Positions 1-7,987 of a stretch of DNA of 48,581 nt are shown here, one piece after another. Below the pieces are notes generated by a model that was not told the DNA's origin, ran no database searches, and saw only the letters and a program-made list of their open reading frames with translations. Origin of the DNA: Anaeromyxobacter soli. GTDB taxonomy: Bacteria > Myxococcota > Myxococcia > Myxococcales > Anaeromyxobacteraceae. The DNA is taken from positions 28,424 to 77,004 of the forward strand of contig NZ_JAKZLF010000027.1 in NCBI RefSeq assembly GCF_022808855.1, written 5' to 3'. Positions within the stretch are counted from its first letter, which is position 1; every line of letters starts with the position of its first letter. Position numbers and translations under genes: made by a program.

Positions 1-232
1 GCCCCCCAACCCGGGGTGTTGTTGGTCGATACCCCTGGGGTTCCCCCCACCCACGCCGTCGTTCAGCGATGTTAGAACGGGGGCTGCGCCCCCGCCCCGC
101 CGAGCGAAGCTCGTCGGGGCCCCACCCCTGCTCGCCGGGTCCCGTGCGCCGCCGCGAGCGGCTTCGCCGCTTCCGCTGCGTCGCCCCGGCGGGCTCGCTT
201 TGCTCGCCTGTTCGCGAATCATGATCGGCCGT
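1..232. repeat. GC-rich intergenic stem-loop cluster
   Basis: No gene is visible before the dnaX stop codon. The stretch is made of short G/C inverted repeats. One is a hairpin with a 6-bp GGGGGC/GCCCCC stem and TGC loop at about 79-93. Another is a set of gctcg/cgagc and gcggcttcgccgc elements at 100-210. The 25 bases at 75-99 recur exactly at 17559-17583. It resembles the stem-loop clusters at 2324-2425 and 47601-47745, so it may be a REP-like family or act as weak terminators. Confidence 0.45.
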
Positions 233-2026
233 TCAGAGCTCCTCGATCTTCTCGATGCCGCCCTCGAGGATGCGCGCGGCCTCGCGGATGTTGGGGTGGT
301 TCCGGGCGGCTTCACGGACGCTCGCGCTGCGCGCCTGGCGCTCGGCGGCCTCGGCCGCGGCGATCGACGCGGGGGGCGGCGCCGGGGCGCGCGCGTCCGG
401 CGCGGCCTGCGGCGCGTCGGCGGGCACCGCGCCGACCGAGATCGCGAGCCGCGCGGGGCCGCCGAGGAAGCGCGCCAGCACCTCCTCCACCTCGGCGCGG
501 CGACGCTCGACGCTCTTCGCGAGGAAGTCCGTCGGCATGACGATGGCGACCTCGCCGTCGCGGATGCCGCGGAGCGCCGCCTGCTTCAGCATCGGCGCGG
601 CGACCGGGCTCACCTTCTCCACCTCGTCCACCGCCGCGCGCCAGCGCTCCGCGTCGGAGCCGTAGGCGGCCGAGGCTGCGGCCGGGCTCGCGGGGGCGGT
701 CGCCGCCGGGGTGGGGGCCTCGGCGGGCGCCGTGACCGGGCCCGGCAAGGGCCGCCAGGCGGCGGGCTCGGACCCGGCGGCGCAGCCCGGCGTGCCGAAG
801 CTCGCGAGCTCCCGCGGAGCGGCGCCGCCCGCACTTCCGGCCGCCGGCGGCGGCGGGAGCGGCGCGGGGCCGGCGCGCGGTGGCGGCGGCGCGCCGCGGG
901 CGAGGGCCTCGAGCCGCGCCACGAGCTCCGACACCTGCGCGCCCGGGGCGAGGAACACGCCCGCGAGGAGGGCCACCTCGAGCGCGTAGCGCGGCTGCTC
1001 GGCGAGCTTCACGTCCACGACGGCGCGCTGGGCGAGATCGAACAGCCGCGTGAGCTGCGCCGCGTCCACGGCCGCGCCCTGGGCGCGGATCTCCGCGAGC
1101 TCGCCGTCCGGGAGGTCCATCGGCGCCGACGGGACGAGCTTCGCGACCACCACGTTCCGCAGGTGCCGCACGATCTCCTCGGCGACGCGCTTCATCTCGA
1201 GGCCGCGCGCGTGGAGCGCCTCGAGCTCGACGAGCATCGCGCCGCCGTCGCGCCGGACGAGCGCGCCGCAGATCCGAGAGACGGCCGCCGCGTCGACGGC
1301 GCCGAGCGCCTCGGCGACGGCTGCCTCGTCCGGCGTGTCGCCCGCCGCGGCGCGGACCTGGTCGAGCAGCGAGAGCGCGTCGCGCATCCCGCCCTCGGCC
1401 TGCCGCGCAACGAGCGCGAGCGCCGCGGGCGAGAGGCGCATCCCCTCCGCCTCGGCGACCTTCGCGAGCTGGTCGGCGATCTGCTGGAGCGTGAGCCGGC
1501 GGAAGTCGAACCGCTGGCAGCGGGAGAGGATCGTCTCCGGGACCTTGTGGACGTCGGTCGTGGCGAGCACGAACTTCACGTGCTCCGGCGGCTCCTCGAG
1601 CGTCTTCAGGAGCGCGTTGAACGCGCCCGTGGAGAGCATGTGGACCTCGTCCACCACGAAGACCTTGTAGCGGTCGCGCGCGGGCCGGTACTTCACCGCC
1701 TCGACGATGTCGCGGACGTTGTCGACGCCGTTGTTCGAGGCGGCGTCGATCTCCACCACGTCGACGGCGCGCCCCTCGGCGATCTCGACGCACGGCGTGC
1801 AGACGCCGCACGGATCGGCGGTCGGGCCCTTCTCGCAGTTGAGCGCCTTCGCGACCAGGCGGGCGGTCGTCGTCTTGCCCACGCCGCGCGGACCGGTGAA
1901 CAGGAAGGCGTGCGCGAGCTGGCCGGTCTTGAGCGCGTTGGAGAGCGTCCGGACCACGTGCTGCTGGCCGGACATCTCCCCGAACTGCTGCGGGCGGTAC
2001 TTGCGGGCGAGGACGAGGTAGTTCAT
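233..2026 (-). CDS. dnaX: DNA polymerase III subunits tau/gamma (DnaX)
   Basis: This is the clamp-loader ATPase of the replicative DNA polymerase III holoenzyme, 597 residues. Visible features in order are the N-terminal MNYLVLARKYRPQ opening, the P-loop GPRGVGKT (about 45-52), four zinc-binding cysteines (about 64, 73, 76, 79), Walker B VFVVDEVH (about 122-129), and a Pro/Ala-rich linker before a C-terminal tau-type domain. The reading frame stays open 35 codons further upstream, but that part overlaps the SRP RNA. The ATG at 2026 matches the family N-terminus and is chosen. I saw no A-rich slippery heptamer of the E. coli type, so production of a short gamma form by frameshift is not supported. 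The gene ends next to a repeat-filled spacer. Confidence 0.97.
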   Translation of the reverse strand: MNYLVLARKYRPQQFGEMSGQQHVVRTLSNALKTGQLAHAFLFTGPRGVGKTTTARLVAKALNCEKGPTADPCGVCTPCVEIAEGRAVDVVEIDAASNNGVDNVRDIVEAVKYRPARDRYKVFVVDEVHMLSTGAFNALLKTLEEPPEHVKFVLATTDVHKVPETILSRCQRFDFRRLTLQQIADQLAKVAEAEGMRLSPAALALVARQAEGGMRDALSLLDQVRAAAGDTPDEAAVAEALGAVDAAAVSRICGALVRRDGGAMLVELEALHARGLEMKRVAEEIVRHLRNVVVAKLVPSAPMDLPDGELAEIRAQGAAVDAAQLTRLFDLAQRAVVDVKLAEQPRYALEVALLAGVFLAPGAQVSELVARLEALARGAPPPPRAGPAPLPPPPAAGSAGGAAPRELASFGTPGCAAGSEPAAWRPLPGPVTAPAEAPTPAATAPASPAAASAAYGSDAERWRAAVDEVEKVSPVAAPMLKQAALRGIRDGEVAIVMPTDFLAKSVERRRAEVEEVLARFLGGPARLAISVGAVPADAPQAAPDARAPAPPPASIAAAEAAERQARSASVREAARNHPNIREAARILEGGIEKIEEL

Positions 2027-2050
2027 TCGACCGCCGATCGAAACAAACGA

Positions 2051-2155
2051 GCCGGCCCACAATCCCCGGGCGCACGGAGGACCACCTACCGTTGCTCCCT
2101 TCCGGGCCTGGCGGGGTTTGGCAACCCCCACGTCGCCCGAGGATTCTGGGCCGGC
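2051..2155 (-). ncRNA. ffs: Small signal recognition particle RNA (4.5S RNA)
   Basis: On the minus strand the conserved SRP tip is present: GCCAGGCCCGGAAGGGAGCA followed by ACGG. The ends form a long closing helix, with GCCGGCCCAGAATCC at the 5' end and GGGGATTGTGGGCCGGC at the 3' end. A length near 105 nt fits the bacterial small SRP RNA, which binds Ffh and targets membrane proteins to the translocon. It lies 24 bases upstream of dnaX in the same orientation, so the two could share a transcript. The ends are given by the helix and are approximate by a few bases. Confidence 0.93.
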
Positions 2156-2213
2156 TCAGCCGGCCTTGCCGCCGGTGCGGCCCCTTCATCTAACGAGAAG
2201 GGAGCTGCAGCGC

Positions 2214-2303
2214 TGGCGGAGAGGGTGGGATTTGAACCCACGGTACCGTTCCCGGTACACACGATTTCCAGTCGTGCACCTTCAGCCGCTCGGTCACCTC
2301 TCC
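2214..2303 (-). tRNA. tRNA-Ser (anticodon GGA)
   Basis: The minus strand folds as a class II tRNA. The acceptor stem is GGAGAGG/CCTCTCC, the anticodon loop CTGGAAA gives GGA, and the long variable arm is gtaccgggaacggtac. The T-arm GGGTTCAAATCCC is followed by discriminator G and an encoded CCA (2214-2216). It reads UCC/UCU serine codons. Confidence 0.97.
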
Positions 2304-2323
2304 GGATCTACTGGGGGATACTC

Positions 2324-2425
2324 GGTTCCCCCTTTGGCTTCGCCAGGGGGAACCTGCGCTCCCCCAGACCCCCTGCTCGCTCCGGTGCAGCCTCAGCCGG
2401 CTGCACCTGCGCTCGCTCAGGGGCT
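2324..2425. repeat. Intergenic hairpins between two tRNA-Ser genes
   Basis: The 251-base gap between the serine tRNAs has no gene. It holds a strong hairpin, GGTTCCCCC (2324-2332) with GGGGGAACC (2346-2354), and an inner TGGC/GCCA stem. A second hairpin is GTGCAGCC/GGCTGCAC at about 2392-2413. The second is close in style to a CCGCAGCC/GGCTGCGG hairpin near 47693-47714, where similar gctcgctccgg flanks occur. It may terminate or process the tRNA transcripts; that role is inferred. Confidence 0.5.
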
Positions 2426-2554
2426 TCAATCTTCGCGTTACTCCGCGAGGAGGGAACCTGGAGTCCGTTCCTCGCTTGAACGACTCGCCTGCCGACGTCC
2501 GCCGTTCCCGGTGCGTGCTTCGACCGGTAACTGCATAGCCTGCGGGCAAAAGTG

Positions 2555-2642
2555 CGGAGAGCGAGGGATTCGAACCCCCGGTACCGTTGCCGGTACACCT
2601 GATTTCGAGTCAGGCGCCTTCGACCAGCTCGGCCAGCTCTCC
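2555..2642 (-). tRNA. tRNA-Ser (anticodon CGA)
   Basis: The minus strand shows acceptor stem GGAGAGC/GCTCTCC, anticodon loop CTCGAAA (CGA), a long variable arm and T-arm GGGTTCGAATCCC with discriminator G. The bases after it read CAC, so CCA is not encoded, unlike the neighbouring tRNA-Ser(GGA). It reads UCG, a preferred serine codon in this G+C-rich genome. Confidence 0.96.
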
Positions 2643-2686
2643 GCCGGCGGATGTAACCGATCTCCGGCCGCGTGCCAAGCGGCAAC

Positions 2687-3196
<510 letters not shown>

Positions 3197-4003
3197 CTAC
3201 GGCGTGACCGGCGCGGCGCAGACGTGTCCGGCGCCGCAGAGCGCAGGCGCGGTGCAGTCGGCGTCCACCGCGCAGTGGCCCGCCGCGGTCGCGCACGTGT
3301 TCGTCGCCAGGTCGCAGCGCTGCCAGGTGATGTCGCAGTCCGCGTCGGCCCCGCACATGCCGGCGTCCGGCACGCACGCGTTCAGCGTCGGCGAGCCCGA
3401 CGCCAGATCGCAGTGCTGCCACGTCGCGCAGTCCGCGTCGCCCCCGCACATGCCGGCGTCCGGCAGGCACAGGTTCAGCGTCGCCGACCCCGAGGCGAGG
3501 TCGCAGTGCTGCCACGTCGGGCAGTCCAGGTCGGAGCCGCAGGCGCCGAACCGGATCCCGCAGGTGTTCGTCGCGAGGTCGCAGGCCTGCCACAGCTTGC
3601 AGTCGAGGTCCTGCCCGCAGCGCCCCGGATCCGGGATGCACCGGTTCACGCCCGCGGGGCACCGCTGCCACGACGCGCAGTCCCCCTCGCCGCTGCAGCG
3701 CCCGGGGAGCGGCACGCACGCGTGCTCGGTGCAGCTGTTCCAGGAGCCACAGTCGGCGTTGCCCAGGCAGGCGCCGGCCGCGAGGGCGCACCGGCCGCTC
3801 GAGCAGGAGGCCCACGCCGCGCAGTCGCGCTCCACCCTGCAGAGGGCCCCCACGTCGCCGGCGTTCAGGTCCGCGACGCAGAGGTCGCCGGAGCAGTGCT
3901 GGCCGGCGAGGCAGTCGGGGTCGCGGCTGCAGCGGCCTCCCGGCTCGAGCTGGCAGGCGGCGAGGAGCAGGAGGGGGACGAGCGCGAGGAGTCGGCGGTT
4001 CAT
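3197..4003 (-). CDS. Cys-rich repeat lipoprotein
   Basis: The 268-residue product begins with a lipoprotein signal (MNRRLLALVPLLLLAAC, lipidated Cys about 17) and is otherwise built from short cysteine units of the form C-x4-5-DC-x3-(Q/S)-x-C. Two central units of 31 residues are near-identical tandem copies (DNA 3353-3538) containing WQHCDLASGS and LPDAGMCG. The protein should be an outer-membrane-anchored or periplasmic disulfide-rich protein; no catalytic motif is seen. It follows the membrane protein gene at 4021-4878 after 17 bases, so the two probably form an operon. The same pairing, with a similar signal sequence, occurs at 12485-15132. Function unknown. Confidence 0.8.
   Translation of the reverse strand: MNRRLLALVPLLLLAACQLEPGGRCSRDPDCLAGQHCSGDLCVADLNAGDVGALCRVERDCAAWASCSSGRCALAAGACLGNADCGSWNSCTEHACVPLPGRCSGEGDCASWQRCPAGVNRCIPDPGRCGQDLDCKLWQACDLATNTCGIRFGACGSDLDCPTWQHCDLASGSATLNLCLPDAGMCGGDADCATWQHCDLASGSPTLNACVPDAGMCGADADCDITWQRCDLATNTCATAAGHCAVDADCTAPALCGAGHVCAAPVTP
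3353..3538 (-). repeat. 93-base in-frame tandem duplication in lipoprotein gene
   Basis: Two adjacent 93-base units (3353-3445 and 3446-3538) encode 31-residue copies that differ at only a few positions. The high identity suggests recent duplication or gene conversion inside the Cys-rich repeat array. Confidence 0.75.
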
Positions 4004-4020
4004 AGGGGCGATCTTCCTCG

Positions 4021-4878
4021 CTAGAACCGGCCCGACACGCCGACGCTGGCGCCGCCGTGCTCGGGGGAGAGCGTGGGCGCGAAGGTCCACATCGCGGTGC
4101 CGGTCGCCGCCGCGACGCCCCCCGCGACGAGCAGCACCTTCGTGGCGGCTCCGAGCCGATCGACGCGGTCGTATGCCGCCTGGTCGGACCAGCCGAGGGC
4201 CGCGCTGCGGTACTTCTCGTCGAGCACGTCCGCCTCTCGCTTGCCGAAGTAGGCGGTCACGGCGCTGGCCGCGACGAGCACCGCGGCAGTGCCGACGAGG
4301 CCCTTGCCCGCGGGCCGCATCCACGCGCCCGGCGGCGGGCCGGCCTCGGGCTTGAGCGCGAGCTGCGCGGTGGCCGCCGCCGAGGCCTTCATGGGCTTGG
4401 CGCGCGCCGGGGTCGGGCCGGCGGCGATGGCAGGCGCGCCGGAGAGGACGAGCGCCTCGAGGTCCAGGAGCGCCTTGGCGACCGGCTCGGCGTTGGAGAC
4501 GAACGCGTCCACGCCGACACGGACCGGGCCGAAGGCCCTCCCCGTCCCGTCCACCGCCTGGAGCGAGAAGACGAGCACGCCGCCGGACTCGCGCGCGCTG
4601 CCGGTCACCACGACGCCCTCGCCCGCGAGACGGCCGAGACACTCGGGCGCGGGGCGGAGGCCGCAGATGCGGCCGACCGTGAGCTTCTTGGCCGCGACGA
4701 ACGCGCGGGTCCGCCCGGGGAGGCGCAGGAAGGCGGACTCGACGAGCGCGCGCGCGTCGGCGGAGCCGTCGACGGGGTAAAGCTGCACGGGGACGCTCTG
4801 CGCCGCCGCGGGGACGCCGCAGACGAGCGCCAGCGCCGCCACGGCGGCGCGCACGCGCACCCGGTCTCGCTCCCGCAT
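4021..4878 (-). CDS. Secreted/membrane protein with C-terminal two-helix hairpin
   Basis: This is a 285-residue product of no recognised family. A signal peptide is visible (VRAAVAALALVCGVPAAAQS), then a soluble domain with two central cysteines (ICGLRPAPEC). A Pro/Ala/Lys-rich linker follows. Near the C-terminus two hydrophobic helices (GLVGTAAVLVAASAVTAYF and ATKVLLVAGGVAAATGTAM) are separated by about 30 polar residues. The ATG at 4878 has GGGAGGGG five bases upstream. The C-terminal hairpin resembles that of the PEGA/TPR protein at 14152-15132, and both genes precede a Cys-rich lipoprotein gene. A cell-envelope role is inferred. Confidence 0.75.
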   Translation of the reverse strand: MRERDRVRVRAAVAALALVCGVPAAAQSVPVQLYPVDGSADARALVESAFLRLPGRTRAFVAAKKLTVGRICGLRPAPECLGRLAGEGVVVTGSARESGGVLVFSLQAVDGTGRAFGPVRVGVDAFVSNAEPVAKALLDLEALVLSGAPAIAAGPTPARAKPMKASAAATAQLALKPEAGPPPGAWMRPAGKGLVGTAAVLVAASAVTAYFGKREADVLDEKYRSAALGWSDQAAYDRVDRLGAATKVLLVAGGVAAATGTAMWTFAPTLSPEHGGASVGVSGRF

Positions 4879-5027
4879 CGTGACCCCTCCCGTCCGCGAG
4901 CCGCACGGACGCGGGGACTGTACCAAACGGGCAGGCGGGCGAGCGACTTGCCGGCCGCTGGGACGGCGCGCCGCACCGCCCTTCTCCGCCGATGTGCGCG
5001 GGAGTGGTCCCCGGCGCCGGGCCGGCG

Positions 5028-6785
5028 TCAGCCGACGACCGGCAGCGCCCCCGGCTTCAGCTCGGGGTGGTCCGCGCAGGCGAGGCCGCAGGCGCGGCAG
5101 GTCTCCACCGCGCACTTGGGCGTGAGCCTCGAGCCCACGCCGCGGCGGAGCTCGCGGGCGAGGAAGGTCTTCGTGAGCCCCTGGTCGAGGAAGTCCCACG
5201 GCAGCCGCTCGTCCACGCCCGCCTCGCGGAGCACGAAGAAGTCGGGATCGTGCGGCCAGCGGCGGAGGGCCTTGCGCAGGTCGCCGCCCTCCTCGCGGTG
5301 GGCGAGCTCGAGGAGGTCCGCGCAGCGCCGGTCGCCGCGCGACATGAGCGTCTGGACGTAGGCCTCGCGCGGGCTGAAGAACTCGACGTCGATCCCCTTC
5401 GGCCGGAGCGTCTTCTCGAGCAGGCGCCGCTTCTCCTCCAGGCAGCCGCGCTCGTGCATGGGGAGCCACTGGAACGGCGTCCACGGCTTCGGCACGAACG
5501 GGTTCACCGAGAGCGAGATGCGCCCCATGCGCCCGCGCTTGCGGGCCCAGGGGAGCATCACCTCCTCGCGGATCCGGACCGCGATGCGCGCCATGCCGAG
5601 GACGTCGTCGTCCGTCTCGGTCGGCAGGCCGCACATGAAGTACATCTTCACGTGCTGCATGCCCTGCCCGAGGGCGTGCTCGGCGGCCTGCACGATCTGG
5701 TCGTCGGTGAAGTCCTTGTTGATGACGCGCCGCATCCGCTCGGTGCCCGCCTCGGGCGCGATCGTGATCGACCGCTCGCCGCCCGCCGCCATCCGCCCGG
5801 ACAGCTCCGGCGTGATCGCGTCCACGCGGAGGGACGAGGGGCTGAAGGTCCCGCCGAGCTCGCCGATGTAGCAGGTGAGCGGGTCGAGCCCGGTGTAGTC
5901 GGACGTGTCGGGGCCGACGAGGCCGAGCCGGAGCCCGCGCTCGACGCCCTTGCGCGCCTCGGCGCGCAAGGTCTCGAAGTCCACCTCGCGGTAGGGGCGC
6001 TGGACGAACCCCGCCGCGCAGAAGCGGCAGCCCCACAGGCAGCCGCGCGCGACCTCGGTGAGGAACAGGTCGCCGAACTGCGCGTCGGGCGAGTCCACGA
6101 CGCGCGAGGTGGGCTTGCCGCGCAGGTCCGGGACGTAGGCGCGCAGGACGCGCTCGGGGGCGCCGCCGCTCGGGGCGAAGCGCGTCACCCACGCACCCTG
6201 CGGAGCGCGGGTGTCGGAGTACGCCACGTCGTAGAGCGCCGGGACGTACGACCCGGCGAGCGCGGCGAGGCGCCGGAGCAGCGCGTCGCGCGGCAGACCG
6301 GCGGCGACCGCCTCGCGGGCGAGCGCGAGGAACGGCGGGACGAGCTCCTCGCCCTCACCGACGAGGAAGGCGTCGAAGAACGGCGCGACCGGCTCGGGGT
6401 TGATCTGGACGGCGATGCCCCCCGCGACCACCAGCGGGAACCCCTCCCCGCGGTCCTCGCTCCGCAGCGGCAGGCCGGATCGGTCGAGGATCTCGAGGAC
6501 GTGGCCGTAGTCCTCCTCGAACGAGAGCGAGAAGGCCACGACGTCGAAGTCGCGGAGCGGCCGCCCGGACTCGACCGTGCGCGGCTCCTCCCCCGCCGCG
6601 TCCGGCAGGAACGCGCGCTCGCAGAGGGTCCGCGGATCGTCGTTCAGGAGGCGGTAGACGGCGTGGAGCCCGAGGTTCGCCATCCCGAGCCGGTAGGCGT
6701 TCGGGTAGACGAGGGCCACGCCGAGCTTCCCGCCCGGCTCCTTGCGGATCGCTCCCCGCTCCATCGGCGCGTGCACGTGTTCCAA
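5028..6785 (-). CDS. B12-binding-domain radical SAM protein (TIGR03960-like)
   Basis: The product is about 585 residues. The N-terminal part (GVALVYPNAYRLGMANLGL) is typical of cobalamin-binding-type radical SAM proteins. It is followed by the [4Fe-4S]/SAM signature CLWGCRFC (C-x3-C-x2-C), MYFMCGLPTET and a GGERSITIAPEAGTERMR segment. A Cys cluster (CAVETCRACGLAC) lies at the C-terminus. It matches the N-terminal, catalytic half of the TIGR03960/YgiQ-like family. In some bacteria a second, DUF2344 domain is fused; it is absent here. A TTG at 6785 is preferred because GAGGA lies just upstream and homologues start near LEHV. A GTG at 6809 is the longer option. The substrate is unknown. Confidence 0.85.
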   Translation of the reverse strand: MEHVHAPMERGAIRKEPGGKLGVALVYPNAYRLGMANLGLHAVYRLLNDDPRTLCERAFLPDAAGEEPRTVESGRPLRDFDVVAFSLSFEEDYGHVLEILDRSGLPLRSEDRGEGFPLVVAGGIAVQINPEPVAPFFDAFLVGEGEELVPPFLALAREAVAAGLPRDALLRRLAALAGSYVPALYDVAYSDTRAPQGAWVTRFAPSGGAPERVLRAYVPDLRGKPTSRVVDSPDAQFGDLFLTEVARGCLWGCRFCAAGFVQRPYREVDFETLRAEARKGVERGLRLGLVGPDTSDYTGLDPLTCYIGELGGTFSPSSLRVDAITPELSGRMAAGGERSITIAPEAGTERMRRVINKDFTDDQIVQAAEHALGQGMQHVKMYFMCGLPTETDDDVLGMARIAVRIREEVMLPWARKRGRMGRISLSVNPFVPKPWTPFQWLPMHERGCLEEKRRLLEKTLRPKGIDVEFFSPREAYVQTLMSRGDRRCADLLELAHREEGGDLRKALRRWPHDPDFFVLREAGVDERLPWDFLDQGLTKTFLARELRRGVGSRLTPKCAVETCRACGLACADHPELKPGALPVVG

Positions 6786-7037
6786 GGCCGTCCTCTGTAA
6801 GGAGAGCACGGACGGGCCGCACCCTCAAACGGCCCAGGATCCCCCGCGAGCGGGCGAGCGCCGCCCCGGCGTGGGTCCGCGGCGCGGGCGCGAGGCGGGC
6901 GCCTTCGCGCGAGCTCGGCGGCTCTAGGGCACGGTCTTTCACGCTGCGTCATGGCGCGCAGGTGCCCCGGCGCCCGCTTGCCGGGCCGGGCGGCGCGGGG
7001 TACAGAGATCCGGTCCTCACCTCCCGCGGGAGCTCCG

Positions 7038-7976
7038 ATGCGCGCTCGACCGATCCCCCTCCTCGCCGCGCTCGCGGCCGCCGCCGCGATCTCCGCCTGC
7101 GCCGCCCGCTCCCAGAGCCGCCCCGGCGCGGCCGCAGCCGGGGCGCCCGCCACGTCCACGGCGCCCGCCAACGCCGACGATCCGAAGGCCGTCCTGCCCG
7201 GCGTCGATCTGGAGGGGCTCTCGCCCGAGCAGCAGCGGGCGGTGGCCGAGTTCGCGCTCGACGAGTTCTGCTACTGCGGCTGCCCGCACACCGTGTCGAG
7301 CTGCCTCCACGAGCACGAGAGCTGCGCCCACGCGCCGCGGATGGCGAGCCAGGCCGTCCGGCTCGCGCGCGGCGGCGCCACCAAGGCGGACATCCTCCGC
7401 CAGGTGACCGCCTACTACGCGGCGTTCGACCGGCGCGCGAAGCTCACCGTCGCGGACTTCGGCCCGGCGCTCGGGGAGTCCGCCGCGCCCATCGCCCTGG
7501 TCGAGTTCTCCGACTTCACCTGCCCCTACTGCCGCGCGGTCCGCCCGCAGCTCGAGGCGTTCGTCGAGCGGCACGCCGGCCGCGTGAAGCTCTTCTACAA
7601 GCCGTACCCCATCGAGAGCCACCCCTACGCCGCCGAGGCGGCGCAGGCGGGCGAGTGGGCCCGCGAGAAGGGCCTGTTCTGGCCGATGCACGACCGGATC
7701 TTCGGGGCGGAGCACGCCCTCGACGTCGACGGCCTCGCCGATCAGGCCAGCGCGCTCGGCGGCGACGCGGAAGACCTGCGCGCGGCCATCGCCGACGGCC
7801 GCTACCGCGCGCGGATCGAGGCGTCGCAGGCGGAGGCGCGCGACGCCGGCCTGAGGGGCACGCCCACGGTCTTCATGAACGGCCGCCTCCTCACGGATCT
7901 GTCCGAGGAAGGGCTCGAGCAGTCCCTCCGCGACGAGGAGGAGTGGTTGCAGCACCGCGGCTGGGCGCACGACTAG
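7038..7976 (+). CDS. DsbA-like thioredoxin-fold lipoprotein with N-terminal Cys-rich domain
   Basis: This is a 312-residue protein. The lipoprotein signal is MRARPIPLLAALAAAAAISA with lipidated Cys 21. Residues about 70-135 form a small domain with five closely spaced cysteines (FCYCGCPHT, SSCLHEHESCA). Residues about 150-310 form a DsbA-type thioredoxin fold with catalytic CPYC (about 162-165) and the cis-Pro region GTPTVFMNG. It should act as a thiol oxidoreductase in the periplasm. The ATG at 7038 has a GGAG five bases upstream; a reading frame open from 6951 would destroy the signal peptide. It is the first gene of an operon with the DUF4388 gene (12 bases on) and truD. The N-terminal domain recalls CcmH-type heme/thiol chaperones, but that is only a suggestion. 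Confidence 0.88.
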   Translation: MRARPIPLLAALAAAAAISACAARSQSRPGAAAAGAPATSTAPANADDPKAVLPGVDLEGLSPEQQRAVAEFALDEFCYCGCPHTVSSCLHEHESCAHAPRMASQAVRLARGGATKADILRQVTAYYAAFDRRAKLTVADFGPALGESAAPIALVEFSDFTCPYCRAVRPQLEAFVERHAGRVKLFYKPYPIESHPYAAEAAQAGEWAREKGLFWPMHDRIFGAEHALDVDGLADQASALGGDAEDLRAAIADGRYRARIEASQAEARDAGLRGTPTVFMNGRLLTDLSEEGLEQSLRDEEEWLQHRGWAHD

Positions 7977-7987
7977 CGGACCCGCTC

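Noticed and set aside
233-2131. A 35-codon upstream extension of dnaX
   Set aside because: It runs through the SRP RNA and does not resemble the DnaX N-terminus.
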